Below are positions 1-10,077 of a stretch of 64,000 nucleotides of DNA, in pieces. A program made the translations under genes and the position numbers. The stretch spans positions 43,498 through 107,497 of the forward strand of contig JAISLA010000017.1 in the NCBI GenBank assembly GCA_031260705.1, given 5' to 3'. Origin of the DNA: Endomicrobium sp. Lineage in GTDB: Bacteria; Elusimicrobiota; Endomicrobiia; Endomicrobiales; Endomicrobiaceae. Each line of letters starts with the position of its first letter. Positions within the stretch are counted from its first letter, which is position 1. The notes beneath the pieces are model-generated. The model was given only the letters and a program-made list of their open reading frames with translations, searched no databases and was not told the origin of the DNA.

Positions 1-36
1 TACTTTTTTATATCCTCATAATTTGGCATGCCTGTA

Positions 37-270
37 TTATGCCACTAACGATATCCAGACCTTCCAGCCATAGTCCCAGAACGATATTATATAAGACTGC
101 TTTTTCATATTGTAAACGGATATCAGCTTAACGTCTGCGCCCTTGTCTTCTTTTTGTGTCATGGTGATTGGCAGAACTGAAAACAAAAACAATATCTGCC
201 TGCCTAACTCTCCTATCTTGTTCTCAAGATTCTTTTCTAACATTTTGTGCATCCTCTTTTTATTACTCAA
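37..270 (-). CDS. hypothetical protein, possibly a gene remnant
   Basis: ORF track only; no recognisable domain. Confidence 0.3.
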   Translation of the reverse strand: MSNKKRMHKMLEKNLENKIGELGRQILFLFSVLPITMTQKEDKGADVKLISVYNMKKQSYIISFWDYGWKVWISLVA

Positions 271-553
271 GTATCCCTACTTTCCCCATACTATGCATTA
301 ATTTAGCTGTGTCTTCCCATTTAGCATATAGTATAAAGTAGTTGTCAAGTTCTTTTCCCCATTTATCTGCGAGAATGTCCTTTATGGTTTTAGTTCCTTC
401 CATGCCCTTTGCTATAACAGACAGTCTTTTTGATAGGAGCATACCCTTCGTTTTTATCCACTGAAAACACTCATGGTCTGTCATTGTTTCTATCTTTTCT
501 TTTGTTAAAGAAAGCAAATCCGCTTCGCCTCTGCTGTATTCTTTATGTTCCAT
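263..553 (-). CDS. hypothetical protein
   Basis: ORF track; no recognisable domain. Confidence 0.35.
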   Translation of the reverse strand: MEHKEYSRGEADLLSLTKEKIETMTDHECFQWIKTKGMLLSKRLSVIAKGMEGTKTIKDILADKWGKELDNYFILYAKWEDTAKLMHSMGKVGILE

Positions 554-711
554 TCCAAACTCCTATGATTCTCTGTTCCGTATTTAATTTCAAAATTTCT
601 CTGGATATTTTCTAATGAGTTAATTTTATGACATTCCCCCCTTTAAGTGAACGTGGAAATGTCTTAATATATGTGTCCCCCTCGATTGGTTCGCACGTCA
701 AGAGTGTAATC

Positions 712-831
712 CTATTTAGGCGGCAATTCATTTTTTGCCATTAAAAATACAATAACAAAATGCCTGGAAGTTTTGGTTTTTGTGAAATCAAAACCCAAAC
801 AACCGCTTTCATCCATAAAAATATAAGCCAT
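712..831 (-). pseudogene. truncated DUF3800-type protein N-terminus
   Basis: Manual translation of the minus strand immediately after the hsdM stop: MAYIFMDESGCLGFDFTKTKTSRHFVIVFLMAKNELPPK*. The MDESG..GF..SRHFVI pattern is typical of DUF3800 N-termini; the rest of the protein is missing. Confidence 0.55.
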
Positions 832-2295
832 TTATTTCCCTGTTATTAAAATTTTTTCAATTTCAGCAATTATTTTAACAGCCTGTTTGTCTAACGCCGC
901 TATTTCTTTTAATATGTCTTCCGGTTTTCTTATTATTTTTTCATCTTTTTTATTGGGATTTTTTACAGATAAATCATAAGTTTCTTCATTTACATCTGCA
1001 GTTTTTATAGTCCAAGAATTATCCGAGTCAGCTTTTGTCTTTTGAAGTTTAACAAAATCGGCTAAATCATCTTCGCTTAAAGGATTAGTCTTGCCAAGAT
1101 TTCTGTCTAAATTTAACTGGTAATACCAAATTTTTCTTGTCGGGATGCCTTTTTCAAAAAACAGAATCACAGTTTTTACGCCGGCTCCGGTAAACACTCC
1201 GCTTGGCAAATCCAGCACCGTATGCAGATTACAACTTTGAATTAATCCTTTGCGGAGCGATACAGAAGCATTGTCAGTATTAGATAAAAATGTATTTTTA
1301 ATAACGATGCCGGCTTTACCACCTGCTTTTAGCATCTTTATAAAATGCTGTAAAAACAGAAAAGCTGTTTCTCCCGTTCTAATATCAAAATTCTGCTGTA
1401 CTTCGGGACGTTCTTTCCCGCCGAAAGGCGGATTAGCAAGAACAATATTAAATTTATCTTTTTCCTGTATATCTTTAATATTTTCTGAAAGAGTATTTAT
1501 ATGCAAAATATTCGGCGCTTCTATGCCGTGCAAAATCATATTCATAATTCCAATGATATATGCAAGAGCTTTTTTCTCCTTGCCGTAAAAAGTATCGTGT
1601 TGTAATATGGACTGCTCTGTTGTTGTTTTGACTTTTTCATCCAGATAATCGAACGCTTCTACCAAAAATCCCGCCGATCCCGCTGCGCCGTCATAAATTT
1701 TGTCTCCTATTTTAGGCGCTACAACTTTTACTATAGTCCTAATAAGCGGACGCGGAGTATAATATTCCCCGCCGTTACGCCCGGCATTGCCCATATTCTT
1801 AATTTTTGATTCATAAAGGTGAGACATCTCATGTTTTTGAGCGTTAGTAGAAAATTTAAGTTCATCAACAATATTTAGTATTTCTCTTAGATTATAGCCG
1901 CTTTGAATTCTATTTTTAAGTTCGCTGAAAATCTCGCCGATTTTATATTCTATCGTATTATAGTTTTCAGAGCTGGTCTTAAATTTTTTAAAATATGGAA
2001 AGAGCTTTTGATTTACAAAATCAACAAGATCATCGCCTGTACGAGCCTCATTATAATCTAACTTTCCACCTTTTTTCGGACATGCCCAGACATCCCATTG
2101 AAATTCTTTTGAAATTATATTTGTATATTTCTTGTCCGCAAGAGCGGCAGTTTGATTTTTTGTCTGCTCTAAACTATCTAAATATCTTAAGAACAAAATC
2201 CAAGAAGTCTGCTCAATATAATCAAGTTCACTGCTGCAGCCTGCGTCTTTACGCAAAATATCATCTATGTTCTTGAAAGATTGTTCAAACATCAT
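832..2295 (-). CDS. hsdM: type I restriction-modification system DNA methyltransferase subunit (HsdM)
   Basis: N6-adenine methylase motifs NPPFGG and DGAAGSAGFL, GGEYYTPRPLI; 487 aa full-length ORF. Confidence 0.92.
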   Translation of the reverse strand: MMFEQSFKNIDDILRKDAGCSSELDYIEQTSWILFLRYLDSLEQTKNQTAALADKKYTNIISKEFQWDVWACPKKGGKLDYNEARTGDDLVDFVNQKLFPYFKKFKTSSENYNTIEYKIGEIFSELKNRIQSGYNLREILNIVDELKFSTNAQKHEMSHLYESKIKNMGNAGRNGGEYYTPRPLIRTIVKVVAPKIGDKIYDGAAGSAGFLVEAFDYLDEKVKTTTEQSILQHDTFYGKEKKALAYIIGIMNMILHGIEAPNILHINTLSENIKDIQEKDKFNIVLANPPFGGKERPEVQQNFDIRTGETAFLFLQHFIKMLKAGGKAGIVIKNTFLSNTDNASVSLRKGLIQSCNLHTVLDLPSGVFTGAGVKTVILFFEKGIPTRKIWYYQLNLDRNLGKTNPLSEDDLADFVKLQKTKADSDNSWTIKTADVNEETYDLSVKNPNKKDEKIIRKPEDILKEIAALDKQAVKIIAEIEKILITGK

Positions 2296-2547
2296 TTATC
2301 CTTTCAAAAGTTAAAATCAAGTTTATCTAAGCGATTTTAGCATATATCTTTTCAAAAATATATAAAAATATTTTTTCTTCTTTTTTCGGATTTATCAAAG
2401 GAACAGCGTGCCGAAATAAGAGATAAAACCAAACAGACTAGAAAACGCATTAAAACAAAAACAGCATATACAAAATATGTTTATTCCCAACTTGAAATTG
2501 ACTTCCATAAGTAAAAATAGATAGAATAATCATATTGTTTTTATATC

Positions 2548-2619
<72 letters not shown>

Positions 2620-2911
2620 ATTTATCAGGGTGCGTTTAAACCAGCCGAAATTTGCAATCTCGATTACTATTCTCAATTTAACTCATATAAATATTATTAA
2701 ATGCCGCTGCTTTTAAAGCGTTTAATTTCTTACTGATTGGCAGATTTAAGTAAAGTAAAACTGTAAACCGAAAAATATAAGAAAAATCAGTACAAAATAT
2801 TTGCAAAAAAACTCAGAAAAAGGTAAAATACATAAAATTTCAAGAGTTATATGCTAATAATTAATATTATTCAAAAAATCTCAGCAGCATATAGTCCTAT
2901 ATGAAAGAGTT

Positions 2912-3997
2912 ATGAAACAAATAATTGTAAATTTAAAAACAAAGAAATACAATATTGTTATTTCACAATCTGAAAATGATTTTTTTACGGCATTAGAAAA
3001 AGCTGTAAAAGCAAATACATTCTTTGTCATTACCGATAAAAACGTAGAAAAACTTCATTTAAAATATTTTACGGATTTATTAAAACAGAAAGGTTTTAAC
3101 TTTAAAACTGCAGTTATAAACGCCGGCGAAATCGGGAAAAATATAAAAAGTTTATCCTTTTTATATGATAAAGCGCTCGAAGCCGGCATAGACAGAAAAA
3201 GCTGCGCAGTAGCTTTGGGCGGCGGAGTTGTCGGCGATGTCGCAGGATTTTTTGCAGCAACCTATATGCGCGGCATAAATTACATTCAAGTGCCTACGAC
3301 TCTACTTGCAATGACAGACTCTTCAGTCGGGGGAAAAACTGCAGTAAATATAAAAGGCGGGAAAAATATTGCAGGCGTGTTTTACCAACCCGATCTTGTA
3401 TGGATTAATTCTGCTTTTTTAAGCACTCTGACTGAAAGACATATAAAAAACGGGCTTGCTGAAATTATAAAATACGCTTTTACTTTTGATAAAAAATTCT
3501 ACGATTATTTATCTGATATGCTGGAAAATGGAACCGTGCCGCCAAAAGATTTTGATTATATTATATATCAAAGCTGCTCCTATAAAGCCAGAGTCGTTGA
3601 AAAAGATGAAAAAGAAATAACAGGTTTAAGAGCTGTTTTGAATTTCGGACATACTTTTGCCCATGCGCTTGAGACGGCTACAAAATATAAAAAGTTTTTA
3701 CATGGAGAAGCAGTTGCCATAGGAATGCTCTTTGCGATAAAACTTTCTTTGGAATTAAGAATATGTAAACCGGAAACATATAAAGAAGTTGAAAATCTTT
3801 TGCAGAAAGCAGATTTTATTTTAAGTACAAAAAATAATGCCCGGCAGCTGCTTTCTCTTATGAAAAAAGATAAGAAATCCATTGACGGAAATATTAAATT
3901 TATTCTTATAAAAGATATAGGAAAAACAGTCAGCACTTATGTAAAAGACAATGTTGTTTTAAATGTTTTAAAGGATTTTGCCGGAGAAAACAAATGA
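2912..3997 (+). CDS. aroB: 3-dehydroquinate synthase
   Basis: [46 protein letters not shown] motif; HGEAVAIGM. Confidence 0.96.
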   Translation: MKQIIVNLKTKKYNIVISQSENDFFTALEKAVKANTFFVITDKNVEKLHLKYFTDLLKQKGFNFKTAVINAGEIGKNIKSLSFLYDKALEAGIDRKSCAVALGGGVVGDVAGFFAATYMRGINYIQVPTTLLAMTDSSVGGKTAVNIKGGKNIAGVFYQPDLVWINSAFLSTLTERHIKNGLAEIIKYAFTFDKKFYDYLSDMLENGTVPPKDFDYIIYQSCSYKARVVEKDEKEITGLRAVLNFGHTFAHALETATKYKKFLHGEAVAIGMLFAIKLSLELRICKPETYKEVENLLQKADFILSTKNNARQLLSLMKKDKKSIDGNIKFILIKDIGKTVSTYVKDNVVLNVLKDFAGENK

Positions 3998-4425
3998 AAA
4001 AAATACTTGTTTTAAACGGACCCAATATAAATATGTTAGGAACAAGAGAACCTGCGGTTTACGGCAATATCACTCTTGCAGAAATCGAAAAAAGTCTCAG
4101 TTCACTTGCAAAAGAACTCAAAGTTGAAGTTGAATTTTTTCAATCAAACCATGAAGGAAAAATTGTAGATAAAATTCAAAACAGCGTAAATAAGATTTTT
4201 GGAATTATTATAAATCCAGCAGCATTTACCCACACCTCTATAGCAATAAGAGATGCTTTATCTTCAATTTCCGTACCGACGATTGAAGTCCACATCTCAA
4301 ATATCTATGCAAGAGAAGAATTTAGACATAAATCCTATACCGCCGCTGCGGCTATAGGACAAATCGCTGGATTTGGAACTGACGGTTATCTTTTTGCTTT
4401 AAGAAAAATGGTATCTTTAATGTAA
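3994..4425 (+). CDS. aroQ: type II 3-dehydroquinate dehydratase
   Basis: [18 protein letters not shown] and [19 protein letters not shown] motifs; overlaps aroB stop. Confidence 0.96.
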   Translation: MKKILVLNGPNINMLGTREPAVYGNITLAEIEKSLSSLAKELKVEVEFFQSNHEGKIVDKIQNSVNKIFGIIINPAAFTHTSIAIRDALSSISVPTIEVHISNIYAREEFRHKSYTAAAAIGQIAGFGTDGYLFALRKMVSLM

Positions 4426-4450
4426 ATTGTTTTTTTTATAATATACACTT

Positions 4451-4485
4451 AAAAGACCTCAGAGAAAATACTCTGAGGTCTTTTT
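4451..4485. terminator. bidirectional intrinsic terminator between convergent aroQ and csp
   Basis: AAAAGACCTCAGAG-AAAATA-CTCTGAGGTCTTTTT, near-perfect stem with A/T tracts on both sides. Confidence 0.9.
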
Positions 4486-4498
4486 AAGATATTTAAGG

Positions 4499-4702
4499 TT
4501 AGATCTTTTTTATGTTTGCCGCTTTAGGTCCTTTGTCCGAATTTGCAATTTCAAATTCAACGCTGTCACCTTCTGCCAACGACTTAAAACCTTCAGACTG
4601 AATAGCCGAATAATGCGCGAATACATCTCCCGACCCGTCATCATTAGAAATAAATCCATAACCTTTTTGGTCGTTAAACCATTTAACTTTACCTTGTGCC
4701 AT
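4499..4702 (-). CDS. csp: cold-shock domain protein
   Basis: [29 protein letters not shown] motifs. Confidence 0.96.
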   Translation of the reverse strand: MAQGKVKWFNDQKGYGFISNDDGSGDVFAHYSAIQSEGFKSLAEGDSVEFEIANSDKGPKAANIKKI

Positions 4703-4909
4703 TACTGCAACTCCTTTTTTTCTATCCTCTTTGCGGATAACTAATTTCCAATCACTTCCCGCGATTGCTATTTTAATGTAGTAAAATAATTATAAATTGT
4801 CAAATTCTACGTACATTTGCATATTGATAATTTGAATATAAGTTTCAGCATAACAAAATAATTATAAAGCCACTTTCGGTCAATAAAATAAAAATCAGGA
4901 AAGAAAAGT

Positions 4910-5959
4910 ATGAAAGAAAAAATATTAAAAATATTAGACAAATATCAAACAGACAGTATTCTTTTTACAAACGTAAAAGAAACTTCTTATCTTACAGGCG
5001 CGAAATTTGACGGTTTCTGGCTTTTAAACGCAAAAAATAAAACTCATATAATATGCTCAAAAATGATTGAAAACCAGATAATGGAATATTTCAGGAAACA
5101 GGATATATGCATACACGCAGAATCGTCTTTATATAAGACCGTTGTAAAAATTCTAAAACAAGATAAAATAAGCACTTTGTTAATTAATCCGAAATACATG
5201 AATGCGGCAGCTTTTATTTTAATAAATGAGAATTTAAGTCATGAAAAAATCAATCTTATAAAAAAAACAGATATTTTAGACAGTTTAAGAATTATAAAAA
5301 ACACTGTTGAAATTGAAAACCTCAAGAAAGCCTGTCAGATTGTATCCGAAGTATGCAATACAGTTAAAGAGGAGCTGAAACCGGGCTTAAGCGAGATTGA
5401 TATTTATTACAGAATAATCGAATTGTTTGCTAAAAACCGGGTAACAGAGAGTTTTACCCCTATAATTGCTTCAGGGGCGAATTCTGCTAATCCTCACCAT
5501 AAAAGTTCAAACCGCAAAATAACCGAAAATGACATAGTAATGATGGATATAGGCTGCATGTATAATGGCTATTGTTCGGATTTGACACGCACATATTTTT
5601 TAGATAAAATTAACAACAAGCAAAAAAGAATCTGGGACATTGTAAAAAGCTCTCAAAGTGCCGTTTTAAAAGAAATAAAAGCCGGACTGCCCTTATCATG
5701 GGCAGACAAAACAGCAAGGAACATTATAGAAGCAGCCGGCTATAAAGATAAATTCATTCATACTACCGGTCACGGAGTAGGTATAGAAATTCATGAAATG
5801 CCTTTGCTAGCGCCAAATGCCGAAGGTGTTTTTTTAACACACATGGCAGTTACGGTAGAACCGGGTATATATATTGAAGACGAATTCGGCGTGAGAATTG
5901 AAGACACAATATTAATAAAAGAAAACGGGTGTGAAGTGTTGACTTCAGCAGTGTACTAA
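4910..5959 (+). CDS. Xaa-Pro aminopeptidase / M24 family peptidase
   Basis: MMDIGCMYNGYCSDLTRTYF, TTGHGVGIEIHEMP, VEPGIYIEDEFGVRIEDT. Confidence 0.93.
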   Translation: MKEKILKILDKYQTDSILFTNVKETSYLTGAKFDGFWLLNAKNKTHIICSKMIENQIMEYFRKQDICIHAESSLYKTVVKILKQDKISTLLINPKYMNAAAFILINENLSHEKINLIKKTDILDSLRIIKNTVEIENLKKACQIVSEVCNTVKEELKPGLSEIDIYYRIIELFAKNRVTESFTPIIASGANSANPHHKSSNRKITENDIVMMDIGCMYNGYCSDLTRTYFLDKINNKQKRIWDIVKSSQSAVLKEIKAGLPLSWADKTARNIIEAAGYKDKFIHTTGHGVGIEIHEMPLLAPNAEGVFLTHMAVTVEPGIYIEDEFGVRIEDTILIKENGCEVLTSAVY

Positions 5960-5971
5960 TCAGGAGAAAAG

Positions 5972-6529
5972 ATGATCTCAACATCGAATTTTAAAAATGG
6001 AATTAATATTTTAGTTGACGGAGAACCTTATCAGATTGCATGGTTCCAAAACCATAAGCCCGGTAAAGGCGGTGCTGTAATGCGTGTAAAACTCAAACAC
6101 CTTAAAAAAGGCAGTATCATTGAACGCACTTTTAAGTCAGGTGAGAAATTTGAAGCATTAACCATTACAAGGCAGAAAAAGCAGTTTTTATATAAAGAGG
6201 GCAACAACTTCAATTTTATGGATATGAATACTTATGAACAGATAACCGTCCAACCGGAACTCTTGGGCAAAATGGTAAATTTTCTTAAAGAAAACCTTGA
6301 AGTTGAAACCATATATCTTGAAGATGAACTTATCGGAATAGATCTTCCCGTAATTATAGAAATGACAATAGCCGAAGCGGAACCGGGAATCAAGGGCGAT
6401 TCTGTTTCAAATATGACGAAAACAGCTAAACTTGAGACCGGCGCAGATATACACGTACCTCTTTTCATCAAAGAAGGCGACAAAATAAAAGTTGATACGA
6501 GAACCGGCGAATACGTAGAAAGGGTCTAA
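5972..6529 (+). CDS. efp: translation elongation factor P
   Basis: HKPGKGGAVMRVKLKHLKKGSIIERTF; full-length EF-P. Confidence 0.97.
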   Translation: MISTSNFKNGINILVDGEPYQIAWFQNHKPGKGGAVMRVKLKHLKKGSIIERTFKSGEKFEALTITRQKKQFLYKEGNNFNFMDMNTYEQITVQPELLGKMVNFLKENLEVETIYLEDELIGIDLPVIIEMTIAEAEPGIKGDSVSNMTKTAKLETGADIHVPLFIKEGDKIKVDTRTGEYVERV

Positions 6530-6608
6530 AAAAATACTACTTTTCTAAATTTCGCAGAGGTTTAATGTCAGCGATATAATAAACAATTATAAACAATAAT
6601 GAATAAAT

Positions 6609-6634
6609 AATTCCCCCTAATCGGGCGGGGAATT
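6609..6634 (+). promoter_or_regulatory. 8-bp perfect hairpin in accB leader
   Basis: AATTCCCC...GGGGAATT with 10-nt loop, ending 12 nt before accB ATG; no T-tract. Confidence 0.4.
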
Positions 6635-6646
6635 AATGAGGTCAAA

Positions 6647-7084
6647 ATGAATTCGCAGGAAATTAAAGAACTTTTAAAATCAATAAAAGATACGGATATT
6701 GAAGAAATCCAATATCAAAGCGGCGAGAATTCTCTATACCTAAAAAAAACCGATGTAAAGGCTATAGTGCCTGACGCAAAAGAGTCTACCGAAGCTGAAG
6801 TTAAAGCCAAAAATAAAAAAGAAGAAGATAAAAAGTTAGCATTCATTGCTATCAAATCAACGATGGTCGGCACATTTGCCAGCGCCCAAAGCAATGACAA
6901 ACCTCCGTTTGTCAGAGAGGGAGATAATATAGTTGTCGGACAAAAAATCGGGCAAATTGAAGCTATGAAAATTATCAAAGATGTCCTCTCTAATATCAAA
7001 GGCAAAATATCAAAAATTCTTGTATCAAACGGACAGTCCGTTGAATACGGACAGAAACTGTTTTTGGTGGATACAAGTAAATAA
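6647..7084 (+). CDS. accB: acetyl-CoA carboxylase biotin carboxyl carrier protein (divergent paralog)
   Basis: C-terminal biotinyl domain IGQIEAMKIIKDVLSNIKGKISKILVSNGQSVEYGQKLFLV; adjacent to accC. Confidence 0.88.
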   Translation: MNSQEIKELLKSIKDTDIEEIQYQSGENSLYLKKTDVKAIVPDAKESTEAEVKAKNKKEEDKKLAFIAIKSTMVGTFASAQSNDKPPFVREGDNIVVGQKIGQIEAMKIIKDVLSNIKGKISKILVSNGQSVEYGQKLFLVDTSK

Positions 7085-7100
7085 TATGAAAAAAGAAAAG

Positions 7101-7177
7101 ACAGAGTGAAGTTTGAATGAAGCTTGGAGTTGAACAAAAGATACTCTGTGAAAACTCCATTCTCAACATTTCAAACT
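7101..7177 (+). promoter_or_regulatory. interleaved inverted repeats in accB-accC intergenic leader
   Basis: ACAGAGT(7101-7107)/ACTCTGT(7143-7149) interleaves with TGGAGTT(7125-7131)/AACTCCA(7153-7159) and AGTTTGAATG(7110-7119)/CATTTCAAACT(7167-7177). Confidence 0.4.
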
Positions 7178-7197
7178 ATATGTAACAGGAGATAAAG

Positions 7198-8547
7198 ATG
7201 TTTAAGAAAGTTTTGATTGCAAACAGAGGTGAAATAGCGTGCAGAGTCATAAGAGCCTGCAGAGAACTGGGTATTAAAACCATTGCTATTCATTCAGAAG
7301 TTGACAGAGAAAGTATGCATGTAAAACTTGCCGATCAATCTATATGCGTAGGAGATGCAAGCGCTTCGGAAAGTTATTTAAATATACCAAGCATTATAGC
7401 AGCTGCGGAAATTTCTGGTGCGGACGCAATCCATCCCGGATACGGTTTTTTAGCTGAAAACACTTATTTTGCTGAAGTCTGCGAAGCTTGCGGATTGAGT
7501 TTCATCGGACCTTCAAAAGAATCAATAGAACAAATGGGCGATAAAATTACAGCCATAAAACTTATGAAAAAGTCAGGCATTCCAGTAATTCCCGGTTCAA
7601 ACGGTCCTGTCAATGTTGACGATTCTAAAATTTTTGATATAGCAAAAAAAATAGGATACCCCGTTATTATTAAAGCAACTGCAGGCGGCGGCGGAAAAGG
7701 TATGAGAATAGTCACTTCAAAAGAAAACCTCAAGAACTCTATCGTTATGGCACAGACAGAAGCCAAAGCAGCTTTCGGAAATCCTGAAATATATATGGAA
7801 AAATACATTGAAGAACCTCATCACATAGAGTTTCAGATACTCGGCGACAAATACGGGAAAACAGCTTATCTTCCGGAAAGAGACTGCTCCATACAGAGAA
7901 GACATCAGAAATTAATTGAAGAAAGTCCCTCTCCGTTAATAAACGATACGTTGAGAAAGAAAATGGGCAGAGTCGCAAGAAATGCGGCGGAAGCCGTAAA
8001 ATATGTCACCGTAGGCACTGTAGAATTTCTCGTAGATAAAAAAGGTTATTTCTATTTTATGGAAATGAATACGAGAATTCAGGTAGAGCATCCCGTTACC
8101 GAAATGGTTACTGGCATAGATTTGGTAAAAGAACAGATAAAGCTTGCTGCAGGTGAAAAACTTTTGATTGTTCCTGAAAAAATTAATATTTTAGGTCACA
8201 CCATAGAATGCAGAATAAATGCGGAAGATCCTGACAGAGACTTTATTCCTTCGCCGGGAACAATAGGCAAATTATTTTTGCCTGGAGGTCCCGGAATAAG
8301 ACTGGACACGCACGTTTATTCGGGATATACAATACCTCCTTTTTATGACAGCCTGATTGCAAAAATTATTGCTTTAGGCGAGGACAGAGATGAAGCCATT
8401 GCAAGAATGTCCAGAGCTTTGAGAGAAGTTGAAATAGAGGGCATTAAAAATACTTCATCCCTCCATAGTAAAATCATGGCAAATGAAAAGTTCCGCAAAG
8501 GCAGCGTCAGCACAAATTTTCTGCCAAAATATATTTTTGGAAGATAA
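7198..8547 (+). CDS. accC: biotin carboxylase
   Basis: MFKKVLIANRGEIACRVIRACRELGI, KATAGGGGKGMRIV, FMEMNTRIQVEHPVTE. Confidence 0.97.
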   Translation: MFKKVLIANRGEIACRVIRACRELGIKTIAIHSEVDRESMHVKLADQSICVGDASASESYLNIPSIIAAAEISGADAIHPGYGFLAENTYFAEVCEACGLSFIGPSKESIEQMGDKITAIKLMKKSGIPVIPGSNGPVNVDDSKIFDIAKKIGYPVIIKATAGGGGKGMRIVTSKENLKNSIVMAQTEAKAAFGNPEIYMEKYIEEPHHIEFQILGDKYGKTAYLPERDCSIQRRHQKLIEESPSPLINDTLRKKMGRVARNAAEAVKYVTVGTVEFLVDKKGYFYFMEMNTRIQVEHPVTEMVTGIDLVKEQIKLAAGEKLLIVPEKINILGHTIECRINAEDPDRDFIPSPGTIGKLFLPGGPGIRLDTHVYSGYTIPPFYDSLIAKIIALGEDRDEAIARMSRALREVEIEGIKNTSSLHSKIMANEKFRKGSVSTNFLPKYIFGR

Positions 8548-8573
8548 TTGGTTATAAACTTAAAAAAAGAACA

Positions 8574-9158
8574 GTGAAAACCAAAAAATTTATTAAAAAT
8601 CTTATCAATGAAAATGTTGAAGCAAAAAAGAAAATGCTTAAACCAGAGCAGATCGAATGTATTTACAATGTTGCAGATAAAATTGTTGAAACGTACAGAA
8701 ATAAGAAAAAAACAATTATCTGCGGCAACGGAGGTTCTGCTTCAGACGCTTTGCATTTTGCCGCCGAGATGGTCGCCGGATTTGAAAAAAATAGAGAAAC
8801 ACTCGCTTCCATTGCTCTATCTGAAAACACATCGACAATAACCGCTATAGGAAACGATTTCGGCTATGATTACTCTTTCAGTCGCCAGCTTGAAGCTTTT
8901 GGACAAAAAGGTGATGTCTTTATAGCAATATCCACAAGCGGAAATTCGCCAAACGTCATAAAAGCTTTGGAATCGGCAAAAAAGTCAGGCATTTTTACAA
9001 TAGGATTTACAAATCTTGACGGCGGGAAAATGAAAGATATATGCGATTTGTGTTATTGCGCTCCGTCAAAAATTACTGCAAGGGCGCAGGAATGTCATAT
9101 ACTTCTAATACATATCATTGCAAAACTTGTCGAAGAAAAAATTTTTAATCAGACATAA
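8574..9158 (+). CDS. gmhA: phosphoheptose isomerase, SIS domain (GTG start)
   Basis: ICGNGGSASDALHFAAEMV, ISTSGNSPNVIKAL; ends AQECHILLIHIIAKLVE. Confidence 0.9.
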   Translation: MKTKKFIKNLINENVEAKKKMLKPEQIECIYNVADKIVETYRNKKKTIICGNGGSASDALHFAAEMVAGFEKNRETLASIALSENTSTITAIGNDFGYDYSFSRQLEAFGQKGDVFIAISTSGNSPNVIKALESAKKSGIFTIGFTNLDGGKMKDICDLCYCAPSKITARAQECHILLIHIIAKLVEEKIFNQT

Positions 9159-9293
9159 AACTAAAATACCGAATTCTATTCTCAGTATTTTCGTGCAACC
9201 CTCAACAACACAAAATATAATCAATTTCATAAAAGATGCTAAGACGAAAATGGGAATTACGGAAGCTTGAGTTTCAAAAATGTTCTATATAAA

Positions 9294-10074
9294 TCACCAA
9301 CGACCAAATCGTTTGTCTGCAATACCATAAACGAAAACTTTATCACTAAACTTTTTAGTTTGCGGGATTTTTTCAAATAATAACTTCATTGCTCTCGGCT
9401 TTAGCATATTAAATCTAATTTCTCTGTAATGTACGAGACTATCATTCCTCATTTCAATTTCCCCTACATTTAAACCGTTATAACGAAGCAACACTTTTTG
9501 TTCAGGGAATTGTCCTTTTGCAATGGCTTTAGAATTTACAACCTTAAAAAACTTACTCATAACTTCCAGCACGTCGCTGCTGTCAAAAATATGAAAAACG
9601 CCGTCTTGTTTTATTGTTAAATAGTTGACTTCCCCGCCGTTAAAAATTGATTTGTTTAGAAACGCTTTTAACCTTACTGGCATTTGCATTTTCCCTGCCA
9701 ATGCCCTCATAGGTACCCGTAGTTTTTCTTTATACTTAGTTTTATCTTTTTCGTAATCCTCAAAACTATTAGGAAAAGCATTTATACAATCTACTAATAA
9801 AGCTCCCATCCCATTCATAACAACAAAAGATTCATCACTTTCAAACCTTGTAAGTCCATACAAGAAAATTTGCCATTTCTTGTTACCGCTTTTTACCGAA
9901 TGAGAGTCTCCCGGATTTGTCAATAACATCTTTTTTGGCTTTCAAATCATTTCTGTAATCACTATTTAAACCTATTGCCAATGCAAATTCCAAAGCATCG
10001 TCGTGTCCTTGTTTCCGCACTGCTCTTGCTCTCTCTGAATCTAAGCCCCTTTTCTTGTAAGCAGATCCTAACAC
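9294..10074 (-). pseudogene. putative type II restriction endonuclease, frameshifted
   Basis: Two overlapping-frame ORFs (9883-10074 and 9294-9929) join near position 9905 as ...KKDVIDKSG/DSHSVKSGNKKWQIFLYGLTRF...; restriction role inferred from the adjacent D12 methylase. Confidence 0.6.
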
Positions 10075-10077
10075 AAT

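Noticed and set aside
1250-1588. Plus-strand ORF antisense to hsdM, and similar ORFs antisense to aroB, murF, ftsI, carB, carA and others
   Set aside because: Spurious mirror ORFs over strongly supported genes; no domain signals.
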